Made by a program: the position numbers and the translations under genes
Notes under the pieces: generated by a model
Databases searched by the model: none
Told to the model about the DNA's origin: nothing
What the model saw: the letters and a program-made list of their open reading frames with translations, nothing else
Shown: piece after piece, positions 23,546 to 35,666 of the stretch
Layout of the letters: each line of letters starts with the position of its first letter
Numbering within the stretch: position 1 is the first letter of the stretch
Source of the DNA: Antedon mediterranea
Lineage: Eukaryota > Echinodermata > Crinoidea > Comatulida > Antedonidae
Assembly: GCF_964355755.1 (NCBI RefSeq)
Contig: NC_092672.1
Span: forward strand, 27,338,501 to 27,402,500
DNA length: 64,000 bases
Direction of reading: 5' to 3'

Positions 23546-25854
23546 AAACAGCACACGAAACTCTCGAGTGTATTTAACTTCAAACAATACATCAGGTCAT
23601 TCTAAGAAAAAAGTTTATAAAATTGCTTAGTGACACGAGTTTGGAACTATTTTATTCATGTGCTTTCTTGTTTACCAAAGGCCGGTTTATACTAAGAATG
23701 AAAACATGCGACAACAAATACATAAACTTAAATTTTTCTTACATAAAATATAATAAATTAGAAATGTTTTCATTCTACAACTAAGATAACCATTTATTCT
23801 GTCTTTTTAAAATTCAATCAAATGATATCATGATCACTATTAAGAACAAAGACATCATTTTACCGTCACAATATTATTGCTCTGACTATTCATGATGCCA
23901 TTTTATTGAGCTTGTAAAAATATTATTTTCAATCAAGGCAGCATAAATGGTTTAATAAATCTAGGAAAAAAACTTTCTTGATTGCTTTTATTTTTTTGTA
24001 TAAAAAAAAGACATTTTGCCACCCTCTATAACCACCAATGTATTTTGTCTGATTTGCCCTTTGACCTTCAGTACCTAGTGTATATCCTTACCCGTTATTC
24101 TCACATTACAAGGGATTCCTATTGGATACTCTCCTACAACATCATCTTCATATATGTCACCTAACTTGATGTTTTTAGTAGCAAACTAAAAATTCAATAA
24201 TCAATTTTGTATTAATCGGAGTATTACAACTTAACCGTACTTAACTAAAAATCTATAAGGATAAGTTTAAAACTAGAAACCCTTAGTTTCTGTAGTTACT
24301 GTACATACAGGGCTATTCACAGTTTCGTTTGAACAATTGAAAGCAATTCAACACAACCTAACTCGTTACCTGATTTTATTCAGTTGTGTTAAGTTGTTGG
24401 GAGCGAGCATGTAAACTTCTGTGTCATAAACTACTAACACCACTGTTAGGAGGCTCACAGTGATTTATTAACTCATGGCTTGGCAAATTTATTCAAGTGG
24501 ACAAAGACGGAAAATATATCAGTCCAGCCAATACTAGGTGACTTGTTAAAAGTAGATAGACTTGAAAGGAAGTTTAAAGAATAAAAAGCTAAGTTAGGTC
24601 GACACAAAACTGGTTGAAACTAATCAGGGTCACAAATACAACGCGTGCGACAAAAGTCATCAGTTAAAATAGAATAATGGACACAAGTATCGAACTGATG
24701 GCAAACATTTGCACTTAAACACAATAATGCTATTCAAAGTTAAGTTCAATTAAAAGCAACTCAATGCATCACTACTCATGTGTTGCTTTGCGTTGCATTT
24801 AGTTTCCCGGAGCACATGTGTAGTTCCGTGCCGAGCACCTTGGCCCACCTTAAAGTGTACTTACTGTTTCTAGTATTCTTGGAAAGCTATAATAACATTG
24901 CTGTCCATCATAAAGATGATAAGAGATTAATTTATTTGCTGAAATGTTTAAATCTATGGCATCATTTCCAAACATCTAGTGAAAGAACCAAAAGATCCAA
25001 AAACAATTTCACAAAAAATAAAGCAACTTCAAATAAAGAGACAGGACACATTAAAAAAATAAGAAAATCAAATAATACTTATTTGCATGTTGATCAGCAT
25101 ATAGACCATTTTAGTTGGACATGCACAAATGCACATTATCTTCCTTTGTAAAAGCGTCGTAAATATATGTTACCTTTACATTTATTTCAAACATGGCAAT
25201 TAGTTCAAATGGGTAAACTTGAAAAACAGCGAAGGCCAACCATGACACCTGGCCACCATCCTCCTAAATGATAAAGAACAATAAATTATACTATATGTAA
25301 AAAGGAATCCAGGCAATGAATCGAAATTACACAATGTAATAATAGCACACTAAATACAGCTACTAATAATACAGCAATGCTTTATCAATTGTAGATCATT
25401 CAAATGTGTTATAATACAATAGTGTATATATGCATGTAGCGGGGAATTTATTTTAGGAAAAATAAAGGGCTATAGGGCCTTTTATTCGAATAAATAAGAG
25501 ATGTCAAATGTATATAGTAAACTGAAAATAAAAAAAAATGGCATCTAAAATAAAAATCTGTAATGGTGGTTTAAATAAATTTAAATGCTAACATTTTCAA
25601 AGGATGTTGACTTGACAACGACTGTTTCCAATTCCTCATCCCATGACAAATTTCTAAAAGATAACAACAAATTCAGTTAGTTTGAAGGGGTTTTTATTTC
25701 TTTAATAACAATGTCGTTCATTATATAGTGTTTAATGCTCAAGGCCTCTAAGGGCCTCAAAACATTACCCTGGTCATTTTTTGGATCAAAATGTATGGAA
25801 ACGTACTTCCATATTGTTGCAGCTAGTAATCAGCGCAGTTTGTCTTTTGATTTA

Positions 25855-26003
25855 TAAATCCATTTGTACACCTGGGTGGAGAGAGGCACACAAAGGTAAA
25901 GTGTCTTGCCTAAGGATACAAGCAATGCGACGAGCAGACTTGAACTCCAGATCTCACGATCAATGTTCCAAAACCAACGAACTGCGCGACAATTTCTCTT
26001 GTT
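25855..26003 (-). repeat. tRNA-derived SINE
   Basis: On the minus strand, an A box within GTCGCGCAGTTCGTTGG and a B box GGAGTTCAAGTCTGC lie ~35 nt apart. They are followed by a body with GGCAAGACACTTTACCTTTG and CTCTCTCCACCCAGGTGTAC, a body type common in marine deuterostome SINEs. It sits in the intron between exons 5 and 6 of proximal DCAF17. The flanking block (TTTTTTGGATCAAAA, CAGCTAGTAAT) recurs at ~27010-27060, so it landed in an older repeat. Confidence 0.65.
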
Positions 26004-28529
26004 ATTTCTAATTATTATTTTTTAAATGTAGTGTATCATTATGTTTCACTATATGTGATTTTGAACTAAATTTTGAATTTATCAATACTGTAAAACATAC
26101 TTAAATTTATATTTTCTTGACAAGTAAACAGATTGTAAAACTTCACCAGTGTCAAGATGAACTCTTTGTAGCAGATTGTTGGAAGTTAGAACTAGAAGAT
26201 GAGGTTGATAACCTTTGAACTTCATCATACTTGGTTCAAGATTGTTCTAAAATAAATTTATTAAAGAAATACATAATTAATTGTGAGTTTCAAATTTGCT
26301 ATGACTAATGATGCAATACAAGTATTAAGTAGGGAGCAAGCAACTTTCAAGTATTCGTATTGACAAAAAAACTTGACATATATAGAGGTAGAGAGGAAAC
26401 AGGACAGCCAAAGGTGGCGCGGAAAGACATGGTAAAGAAAGAAAGCATGAATGTTGTCCAGAGGTGTTTATCTAAGGGTAGATAAAGTCTACCTTCTTGG
26501 AGTTTGAATAGATTCTGTTTTTGCAAACCGAAATAAATTGTAAACCAACCAGGGCTCAGGAAATGAAATGTCAAAAATGAGCTAATGAGCATTCATGCAA
26601 ACTCTCTTGATTTGTGTGGAAAGTGTGTAGCATGAATTTTTCTAATTCCTCTGCGTATACATATGATTTGTGCAAACAAATTTTCCTACTGGAAAATTAG
26701 GAATTACACAAAGTAACTTTTAGTTTTTTACTGTACCACATTCACACTGCATATTAATGCATCATAAAACTCTTCTTCTTGATTTTCAGACTGTTTGTAC
26801 AACAAGCCTGGCAATCCATTTAAGCCATTACTGAAAACAAAAATATAACTACATTATTCCTCATGTATGTATTCATGTATGTATACCCAATCGCTAAAAA
26901 ACAAGACTTTTTTTTTTTTTTTATTTATATAAAATGTTTTTAAACATGACATCTTGTCAAACAATACTTGTTCTTTTAGCACTTATTGTACAATGCCTCA
27001 CTTACCCTGGTAATTTTTTGGATCAAAAACATATTTCCCATAATGCAGCTAGTAATACGCACTATTGTTTTGACCTTATGCCCAAAACTGACCCAAAATC
27101 TTTACAGTAATTAATTTGCATCAAATTTATTCTCAGGTTTCTGTTTGTGGAAGTCAATTGAATATTTGTCAAACGGTTAGAAGGCATGGAACTGATTGTA
27201 TCGCAATCACAGATAAAACTCTTGATCGAAAAGAGCTCAGCATACTGTTGTTAGATTGCCTTGGTTTGGGCAAATGAAAACTTTTTGAAGACTTATTTCA
27301 CATCATTTTTAAACATTTGACTAATAAATACTATTTTTTTTCATAAAAGTTAATAAAATAAAACAAATACTTGACTCCAAAAGATTTGTTAGTTCTTACC
27401 AAGAATAACATGTTTTGTAATTGTCCAAATACAATCTTTTTCTGGAAAAAAAATAGACAGTGATTGAAACTGTGAAACTAAACAAAGAGTAACAGATACT
27501 GTAGCTAGGAGTTTGATACATTGTAAAAAAACTATAACACAACATAGACCTATTTGTGACATGGTCGGTTTGGTACTCAGGCTTGAGATTTACTAATTGT
27601 GACACCATATCCAACAGAAACGTCTTCTCAGGGCAATTCATTATAATCCCCAAGTTGTTTTGAAATTTGGTTTAATAAAATATTGATTCAGATTTGTGAA
27701 AAAACATGAGATTATAGGTGTTTGGTAGCATAAGAAAAGGAAGAATCTACAGAGAAACCGACATCAAGATGTACACAAAATTTTATCAAAATTAAGTTTA
27801 CAACCTTTTAATCTTCAGGTTTAAAAAACATTTATCAATTCCATCAATTAACATGTACTAGTAGGGGTTTCCATTGGTCTTTGGTCTTTGATAGGCATTT
27901 GAGGTATTTGCTTTTGAAACATCCTTTCGGCTGGACAGGTGGATTTTTTTATTTATTTTTCCATATTATTATTCTCAATTTAGTGGCATAAAATTCAGGG
28001 ATTCCATAAAAACCAACAAATAAAGCAACATGCCTATTATATTTGAATAGATACTTACTCCTCGTACACAATATGGGACCTTGATTGAATTTGCCATACT
28101 TTCTTGTATTTAGCAGATTTCTACAACAAAATATACAACATATCATCATGAAGCTTCTTGTGCATCACTAGTTAGCCAGTTCCTTTATTGTAATGTTAGT
28201 TCTTAAAACTCATACAGTGACAGTGTTGATTTTTATGTTAAAAGTATAATATGGTGCGCTTCATAGATATTCGATAATTAAGTACACACAACTATCATCT
28301 TCCTATACTATGCAAAATATCATTTGAATATAGTCACACATCTAGGCTACACTGGGCATAATATTATACAAATAATTAATGTTTTTTATGAGTGTAATGG
28401 TACAAATAATGGCATGAGGTGAATGATAAAAGGTTATATTTTAACGAGGCGCTAGCTCTGAGTTGAAATATAACCTTTCTTCATAATATCCTAATTGCCA
28501 TCAGGCCAAGGCTAGACCCAGCTGGGCTG

Positions 28530-30063
28530 TAGACCGGCAGCCTAGAGACATTTGGTTAGATGAGCCAGGTACCAATATCTGACTATTTGAGTGTGTTGGG
28601 GGTCACTTGAAGTGAATGAAAATGGGAGTCTGCCGGGTACCCCCTGCTGCGTCTAGACCGGGGGGACCCCGAAACGTGCTAAAAAATCGGCACAGGTTAG
28701 ATGAGAGAGATACCACCTAATTTTACCACCATGGGATGCCCATTGGCATCCTTATAACAGTATCACAAACGACAGACCTTTTCTCTGCTGCAAAAGGCCC
28801 GCCAGACCCCCCGAGGGAGGGCCTAAAATGGGGTTAGCATAGATGAGTGAGGTACCACTCAAAATCAATTCCAAACGAACAAGTTGTGTTCATACAATAC
28901 TAAATGGATAACAACAGACTAATTGTCTGCTGCACCGCAAGTGCCAGACACCCTAAAGTTAGGCCCCCTTCCCCCAACTAACCCAGCTTAGATATTGTAG
29001 ATACCACCAGCAACCAATGTTATATGATTTAGCACATTGTAAGCAATACCAAATGACCTATTACAGACTATCTGTACACTGCTCTGGCCCTGGCAGACCC
29101 CTCTAAAGTTAGACTAGAGACCCCTCTTTCCCCAACTAGCCCAGCTTAGATATTGTAGATACCACCAGCAACCAATGTTATATGATTTAGCACATTGTAA
29201 GCAATCACCAAATGACCTATTACAAACTATCTGTACACTGCCTTGGCCCTGGCAGACCCCTCTAAAGTTCGACTAGAGACTCCATTCCCCCAACTGGCCT
29301 AGCTTAGATATTGTAGATACCACCAGCAACCAATGTTATAATTATGATTTAGCACATTGTAAGCAATACCAAATGACCTATAACAGACTATCTGTACACT
29401 GCCTTGGCACTGGCAGACCCCTCTAAAGTTCCCCCATTTACCCCAAGTATATCCTTAGATATTGTAGATACCACCAAAAAAACCACACAAAACAACATAT
29501 TTAATTGAATAAAGTTTAACTTTAATCGAACTAACACAAAACAATTGAAAATATATCACATCAATGACAATAAAATGACCATTACCATTTTAAAGGGAAA
29601 AATAGTTTTAGAGTTTCACTTCAAACTTATATAAGCCAAATATAAACAAGTACGGATTCGAGTAAATTTAGCATTCCTGCTAAGAATTGTGAGGATCTGG
29701 AATTCCTTGCCTTTGAATGTCAAAGATACATTCGTCTGTAACTCTTGCAACCTATTTTAAGAGAAAGCTTAGTAATCACCTTAATCAAATTCAGGATTGT
29801 AGTAACTTAATCAAAAGTGATTTGATTAATTAATAGTTGGTAATTTTAAATGCTGTATATTATAATCTTAATCCTCTATATATATTTATATATATAAATC
29901 CAAAGGCAAATAACTGAAAAAATGACAATGCTGTGGGTATCAGTGGCTGAATCTCAATGGAGATACAAAAAAAAATTGAAAAGCTAAATCAAAAGGCTAA
30001 AGTAAAACAGCCAGAAACGTTAGCAGAGCTTTCGGGCAACACTAGCCCTTCATCATTGCAAGT
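28530..30063. repeat. Left inverted arm with satellite array
   Basis: Bases 28530-29480 consist of about seven diverged units of ~150-165 bp. Each contains a (T)TAGAT..G..TACCA box and a CAGAC...CTGCTGC/CACTGC box. The last three (around 28990, 29160 and 29330) are nearly identical (ACCAGCAACCAATGTTATAT, CCTCTAAAGTT). Bases 29480-30063 are AT-rich, single copy within the arm, and pair with 32426-33000. Confidence 0.8.
30003..30063 (-). ncRNA. Hammerhead-like motif, left copy (core mutated)
   Basis: On the minus strand: ATGATGA, then stem II GGGC/GCCC around TAGTGTT, GAAA, then AGC/GCT closing a TCT loop. This is the order of a hammerhead ribozyme as found in Penelope-like elements. The first core base is A instead of the invariant C (C3), so self-cleavage is not expected. 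Same orientation as the element's coding region, at its 3' side. Confidence 0.55.
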
Positions 30064-30239
30064 GAAGGATAAGAGCTGGCAAGTGCTGCCTGGGTGGACA
30101 GGAATAAAAGAAATACAACAAAAGGAGACAGGGTGGAGTCTGAATAAGAGTAGAAAACAAAGAAGGTAGCTTGGTAGAGATACAGTATAAACAATTTTGG
30201 AATGAAACTAAACACGGCCAACAGCCATAAGTCGCGTGC

Positions 30240-30310
30240 TAAAACGCATAGTGATACCGGACCGACAGACAGACCGACAGACCGACCGACCGCCGACATA
30301 GTGAACTATA
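30240..30310. repeat. GACCGACAGACC-type short tandem repeat
   Basis: A run of CCGA/CAGA tetranucleotides (ACCGACAGACAGACCGACAG and on) lies just downstream of the Penelope coding end, inside the composite. Confidence 0.7.
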
Positions 30311-30368
30311 GAGTCGCGTCCACGCGACTAAAAACAGCTTAAATGGTGGTTAATATTGATACTTAAAT

Positions 30369-31990
30369 TTAGGTAGACAATGGAATAATTTTACCAACCT
30401 GGGAGTATGTTTCTAATGTTAAGTACAAAAGGTTTTGTGGTTTTAAGTTGTAATTCCCAGTGGTTTTCCTTGTCTTTGCAAGTTTTGTCGCTCCATTTGA
30501 CACATGGAATATTGCAATAACTCTGAAATTTGTTATCGAGTGACCAGATGAATTAAAATGTTCGGCTACAGGTTGAACAAGCTTTAATGTGTTGATAGCT
30601 GATCTGTGTTGTGTCATTCTCATACGGAGAGTGTTTTTGGTTTCTCCGACGTATGTTTGCCACAAATATTACAGTATATGAGATAAATGACGTTTTTGGT
30701 TAGACAATTAATTGATTGTCTTATCCGAAAAATGTGGCCAGTTTGGTTACTCTTAAATTTTTCAGTAGAATCAACCAATGAACAAGTTTTGCAAGATTTG
30801 CCGCAAAGGTGACTGCCCAAATTTTGACTGTCATGAGAGTTAATTTCACTCTTACATTTGGATCTGACTAATATATCACGAAGGTTGGGAGGTCTACGAA
30901 ATGCAATAATGGGTAGTTCCGGAAAAACAGTCCTGAGACGTTCTGTGGGCTGTAGAATGGGCATATGTTTCTCAATAAATTAATAGCCCCGTAATGGAGG
31001 CAACCTAGGTTGATAGGTTTGTAATTTCTATTCCGGAGATGTCCGGTTAGTTCTTCGGTACGATTCTGAAAATCTAAATCTGAAGAACAGATAGGTCTGA
31101 TAGGTAATGCTTTACTGTTCGGTATGTTTTTAGTACAGTGTTGGGGATGACAACTGCTAGGGAGCAGGTACATATTTTTATCAGTGGGTTTACGGAATAG
31201 GTCAGTTTTGAGAGTACCATTTTCTATGGTCACTATAGTGTCCACAAAATCAACGCTACTAGTGGATTTGGTAACTGTAAATCTTAGGATCGATGGAGTG
31301 TTTTTTTTTACCATCACAGAAACAGATTTTGCCACCTTATCCGCAATTTCCGGGGTGGGTTCCGTTGTGAGTTTACGATATATAATGAAGCTGTCTTAAG
31401 GATTCCTCTTAATAAAATTTGATGTCCATAGCAACAGTGGCAGAACCTTTATCAGCGGGTTTAATGATGATATCATTACGCTGACGCAATTTGGCAATGG
31501 CCTGCCTCTCTTGTTTTGAGATTGTCACGTTTATCTGGACTCGGGACGTAGTTTTGTACATCCTCCTCAATAGCCTGGATAAATGTTTCTAAAGCTGGAC
31601 AACGATTTTTAGGTGGATTCCAGGAACTTTTTGGTTTAAATTTGTTAACGTTGCATTCGTTTTGCGTGGTGCTGCTGTCTGAATCAGCAAAATATTCACG
31701 TAATCGTAATCTTCTAGAAAAAGACTCTATATCCAAAGATAGTTGTTGTGCGCCGACCTGCCTTGGTTTTGGGCAGAATTTAAGTCCTCGGGAAGGAAGT
31801 TTTTTCTCTCCTTCGGAAAGTCAACAATTAATTTCAACAACTGAATCAGAGGTGTTGCTCTGATTCTTGTAATATGTCCCAACGAACCTTCTGCAGGGTT
31901 TCCTAAAAGCCCTGAAGTCATCCGAAGGTAGAGTCATTTGTGTTGAAATGACCAAGTCTGCATATTAGACCAAATTTGTGATGTTCCCTT
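30369..31990 (-). pseudogene. Penelope-like reverse transcriptase plus GIY-YIG endonuclease, decayed
   Basis: Fragments in three frames follow the Penelope order. N-terminal part: SRRLRLREYFA, KSSWNPPKNRCPALETFI, then a block around 31430-31480 reading DIIIKPADKG. Next a short LRQLHYIS region, a late RT region (SSVDFVDTIVTIENGTLKTD, LFRKPTDKNMYLLPSSCHP), and a C-terminal GIY-YIG nuclease (VIYLIYCNICGK, then TYVGETKNTLRMRMTQHRS). The central RT portion, including the catalytic double-aspartate motif, is absent between ~31440 and 31335, so there is an internal deletion as well as frameshifts near 31735, 31400 and 30650. The element cannot encode active enzyme. Confidence 0.8.
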
Positions 31991-32425
31991 CGGGTCATTA
32001 CCGTTGATTGTTTACGGCAGTCATTGGCGATAATCCTGAGTTTGTTTTGAAACTAGGATGCAGGAAGTTCTCTTTTCAACTTCTTAGTTCTAGAGTGAAT
32101 TTCAACGTCAAACTCAGTGAGGATTTTGCGGCAATTGTCAATTTGGATCTCATTGAGATCTCTAATTTTGTTCAAATACCTTTTTTAATAGATACAGTAC
32201 TACATATCTACATAAATAAAGTACATAAAAAAAAATTATATATATTTATAATTTTTTTTTTAAATATTTTTTTCGATCGAGATACGGTATTGTTCAGTCT
32301 ATCTGAAGATCGTTTAACGTGAAACACCGTGTAATAGACCTCCGTGTTCCATCTACTTTATAAAAATATATATTCGCTCTTGATTCCAATTGAGCACGTT
32401 TGCAGCCTCAACGCATCTATATAAG

Positions 32426-32480
32426 ACTTGCACTGATGAAGGGCTAGTGTTGCGCGAAAGCTCTGCTAACTTTTCTGGCT
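32426..32480 (+). ncRNA. Hammerhead-like motif, right copy (core intact, stem II mismatch)
   Basis: CTGATGA, then GGGC-TAGTGTT-GCGC, GAAA, then AGC-TCT-GCT. The conserved core is complete here, but stem II has one G-G mismatch that the left copy lacks. Stem I is weak in the immediate flanks. Activity cannot be judged by eye. Confidence 0.55.
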
Positions 32481-33801
32481 GTTTACTTTATCGTTTTGAT
32501 TTAGCTTTTCGCTTTTTTTTGTATCTCCATTGAGATCCAGCCACTGATACCCACAGCATTGTCATTTTTTCAGTAATTTGCCTTTGGATTTATAAATATA
32601 TATATACATATGAATACAGGATTAAGATTATAATATACAGCATTTAAAATTACCCACTATTAATTAATCAAATCACTTTAGATTAAGTTACTACAATCCT
32701 GAATTTGATTAGGGTGATTACTAAGCTTTCTCTCAAAATATGTCCAAGAGTTACAGACGGATGTATCTTTGACATCCAAAGGCAAGGAATGCTAAATTTA
32801 CCCGAATCCATACTTGTTATATATATTTGGCTTATAATATATAAGTTTTAATTGAAACTCTTAAACTATTTTCCCCTTTAGAATGGTAATGGTCATTTTA
32901 TCGTCATTGATATATTTTCAATTGTTTTGTGTTAGTTCGATTAAAGTTAAACTTTATTCAATTAAACATGTTGTTTTGGGTGGTTATTTTGTTGCTGCTG
33001 GTGGTATCTACAATATCTAAGGTAGGCTATATACTTGGGGTAAATGGGGGAACTTTAGAGTGGTCTGCCAGTGCCAAGGCAGTGTACAGATAGTCTGTTA
33101 TAGGTCATTTTGTATTGCTTACAATGTGCTAAATCATAATTATAACATTGGTTGCTGGTGGTATCAACAATATCTAAGCTAGGCCAGTTGGGAAAATGGA
33201 GTCTCTAGTCGAACTTTAGAGGGGTCTGCCAGGGTCAAGGCAGTGTACAGATAGTTTGTAATAGGTCATTTGGTGATTGCTTACAATGTGCTAAATCATA
33301 TAACATTGGTTGCTGGTGGTATCTACAATATCTAAGCTTGGTTAGTTGGGGGAAGGGGGGCCTCTAGTCTAACTTTAGGGTGTCTGGCACTTGCGGTGCA
33401 GCAGACAATTAGTCTGTTGTTATCCATTTAGTATTGTATGAACACAACTTGTTCGTTTGGAATTGATTTTGAGTGGTACCTCACTCATCTATGCTAACCC
33501 CATTTTAGGCCCTCCCTCGGGGGGTCTGGCGGGCCTTTTGCAGCAGAGAAAAAGTCTGTCGTTTGTGATACTATTATAAGGATGCCAATGGGCATCCCAT
33601 GGTGGTAAAATTTGGTGGTATCTCTCTCATCTAACCTGTGCCGATTTTTTAGCACGTTTCGGGGTCCCCCCGGTCTAGACGCAGCAGGGGGTACCCGGCA
33701 GACTCCCATTTTCATTCACTTCAAGTGACCCCCAACACACTCAAATAGTCAGATATTGGTACCTAGCTCATCTAACCAAATGTCTCTGGGCTGCCGGTCT
33801 A
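32426..33801. repeat. Right inverted arm with satellite array
   Basis: Reverse complement of the left arm, about 160 bp shorter, roughly one satellite unit fewer. The outer end CCGGTCTA at 33801 mirrors TAGACCGG at 28530. High similarity along the whole arm suggests either recent formation or gene conversion between arms. Confidence 0.8.
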
Positions 33802-34902
33802 CTGCAGCAATAAAAAAAAAACTTCGACAGGCAACCGGAACTAGAATTATAGGCTAGCCGCTATAATTATGTTTTTTCCAACGATTTCATGTCTTGTTTG
33901 TAGAGATGTTCTCATTAATAATTCATAATCCTAAAAACGATCAAAACCTATTTAAATGCTTGATCTAAATTTGTACATATTTCTCCAAATCGTACACATC
34001 GTGTGGTGGTGTTTACAAACAAAACAGAGGCAGAATAACAGGTGGTGCTGTTGTATTGTATTTATAAAGTAATTTGTATACTAAATTTTTTTTCATCCAC
34101 AAAATTTTTTTTTTTTCATACAAAAATACTACTAAAATACTATTAAAAGATCGTTTAATAGTGCGATCAAATGACAGGAATTATTTAGAGGTTATATAAA
34201 ATCAAACATTGTATACTCTATCTCTAAGAAATATTTCAATCTTTTATCAACTAAGCCGAAGTTATTTATACAGTTATTTCTGGACATTTGGCGTGCCATA
34301 CTTGGCTACCGAAATGAACATTTTGTTCTTTTGGCGTTTCATGAACTTGGCATAACCACCTGCAGAATGCACTGTACTGTGTGATAACCAGTGATTTGTA
34401 ATAGCCGAAGGCTGGATAGCAATATATTGTGTTATAGCAGTTCAAGAAGTGATTCTCCATGGACCATGCCATGGAGAGGGAACCAACTTCACTGTGCTTT
34501 AACAAGAATATGTGTTGTAATTTATGTGGTCTTAATGTATTATATAAGATTATTATTTTTTATATTAAATAATGTTTTTGAACACATTTACGGCCGCCAT
34601 CTTGTTGGTTCCCCTCCTGATGTTGGAATCACTTTTCAATCAATCTGGAGTACGCCAATCTAGCCTTCGGCTTTACCTCACTGGTGATGACTCGACCGTG
34701 TCTAGAGCGTGGCGCTGTCTCCTCTCCTACTATTTTTTAGGCCTAGCCTGGACCGTATATCTGTTCAGTATTATTATTAATACTAGAGGCCTATTGATAC
34801 GAAAATAAAAGGCAATTAGTACCTGTAGTATCAACTTCCTAAGTATCCTACAATTTTTGCGATAATTTCTGCCATCTATTCTTTCTCTTTCGAATATTTG
34901 TT

Positions 34903-35666
34903 CGCCGTGGTTAGGATTCCGGCACCGGAACTCAACTGCCCAGCGTTAGGGGGAATCCGACACGCTATTGCGCATGCCCAGAGCGAGGTAATCGGCGACT
35001 CTATACATCAACAGCGATGGATCATTTCATAGCTGCGCCACACGGCGAACTAGCCTATAGAGATGCCTACTAATACGGGATCCACTAATCTAGGCTAGGG
35101 CTACCAGTTAGACGTGACCAGTGGGCCTATTTATTTTGTAATTAAAAAGTGGTTGCTTTATTCATATAATTAAACTTCATATCATTATGAATTATAATAA
35201 TTACATGACTAGTTTTATGATTTTTCATAACGCATTATACTGTACATAACAACAGGGAGTTGTCCCTGATAACATTAACAACATGCAATCACAAGTTGGA
35301 TGTGAAAAAACTGTTCGGGAAGTCAGGGTCGCAACGCTAAAAACAACATTACGAATCTTAGATAGAAACTGATACTTATTAATATCATTATAATTATTTT
35401 AACACGTGGCGTAGTCGTATTTTAATAATTAATTCATGTATGGCATAGGCAAAGTTTCATCCATCGCTCTCTCCCTCGCGCAACGACTATCTAGGCTACA
35501 GTAATCCCTATAACACTCCGACTCTCGGTGGTGTGGTGTGTGTGGCACTCTATATTATAAGTGCAAGCTATAATTCACTTCCCAGAGCTATGGGCATGCG
35601 CAATAGCGTGTCGGATTCCCTAACGGTGGGCAGTTGAGTTCCGGTGCCGGAATCCTAACCACGGCG
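34903..35666. mobile_element. 764-bp TIR transposon in DCAF17 proximal exon 1, 9-bp TSD
   Basis: Inverted termini of ~80 bp start CGCCGTGGTTAGGATTCCGG at both ends. The insert is flanked by ATATTTGTT at 34894-34902 and 35667-35675, a 9-bp target-site duplication. Removing the insert and one TSD copy restores the reading frame seen in the intact DCAF17 copy. It has no coding capacity (non-autonomous). A 9-bp duplication fits Mutator-like (MULE) elements best; the superfamily is otherwise unproven. Confidence 0.85.

Larger units (their letters stand above)
28530..33801. mobile_element. 5.3-kb inverted-repeat composite carrying a Penelope-like element
   Basis: Two long inverted arms (28530-30063 and 32426-33801) flank a ~2.4-kb centre with decayed Penelope-like coding sequence on the minus strand. 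Both outer ends read (T)AGACCGGCAGCC inward. Each arm has, from the outside in: a ~150-165-bp satellite array, an AT-rich single-copy stretch, and a hammerhead-like motif at the inner border. Penelope-like elements are known to carry terminal repeats (pLTRs) in direct or inverted orientation and hammerhead motifs inside them. The unusual part is arm length and the satellite content. It lies in intron 1 of proximal DCAF17 and is absent from the intact copy. Confidence 0.8.

Noticed and set aside
24780-25151. 123-codon plus-strand frame
   Set aside because: It overlaps DCAF17 exon 8 on the opposite strand and has no motif of its own.
25781-26011. 76-codon plus-strand frame
   Set aside because: It is read through a SINE on the antisense strand.
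34391-34808. Two overlapping plus-strand frames in DCAF17 proximal intron 1
   Set aside because: No conserved motif and no splice sites; intronic chance frames.
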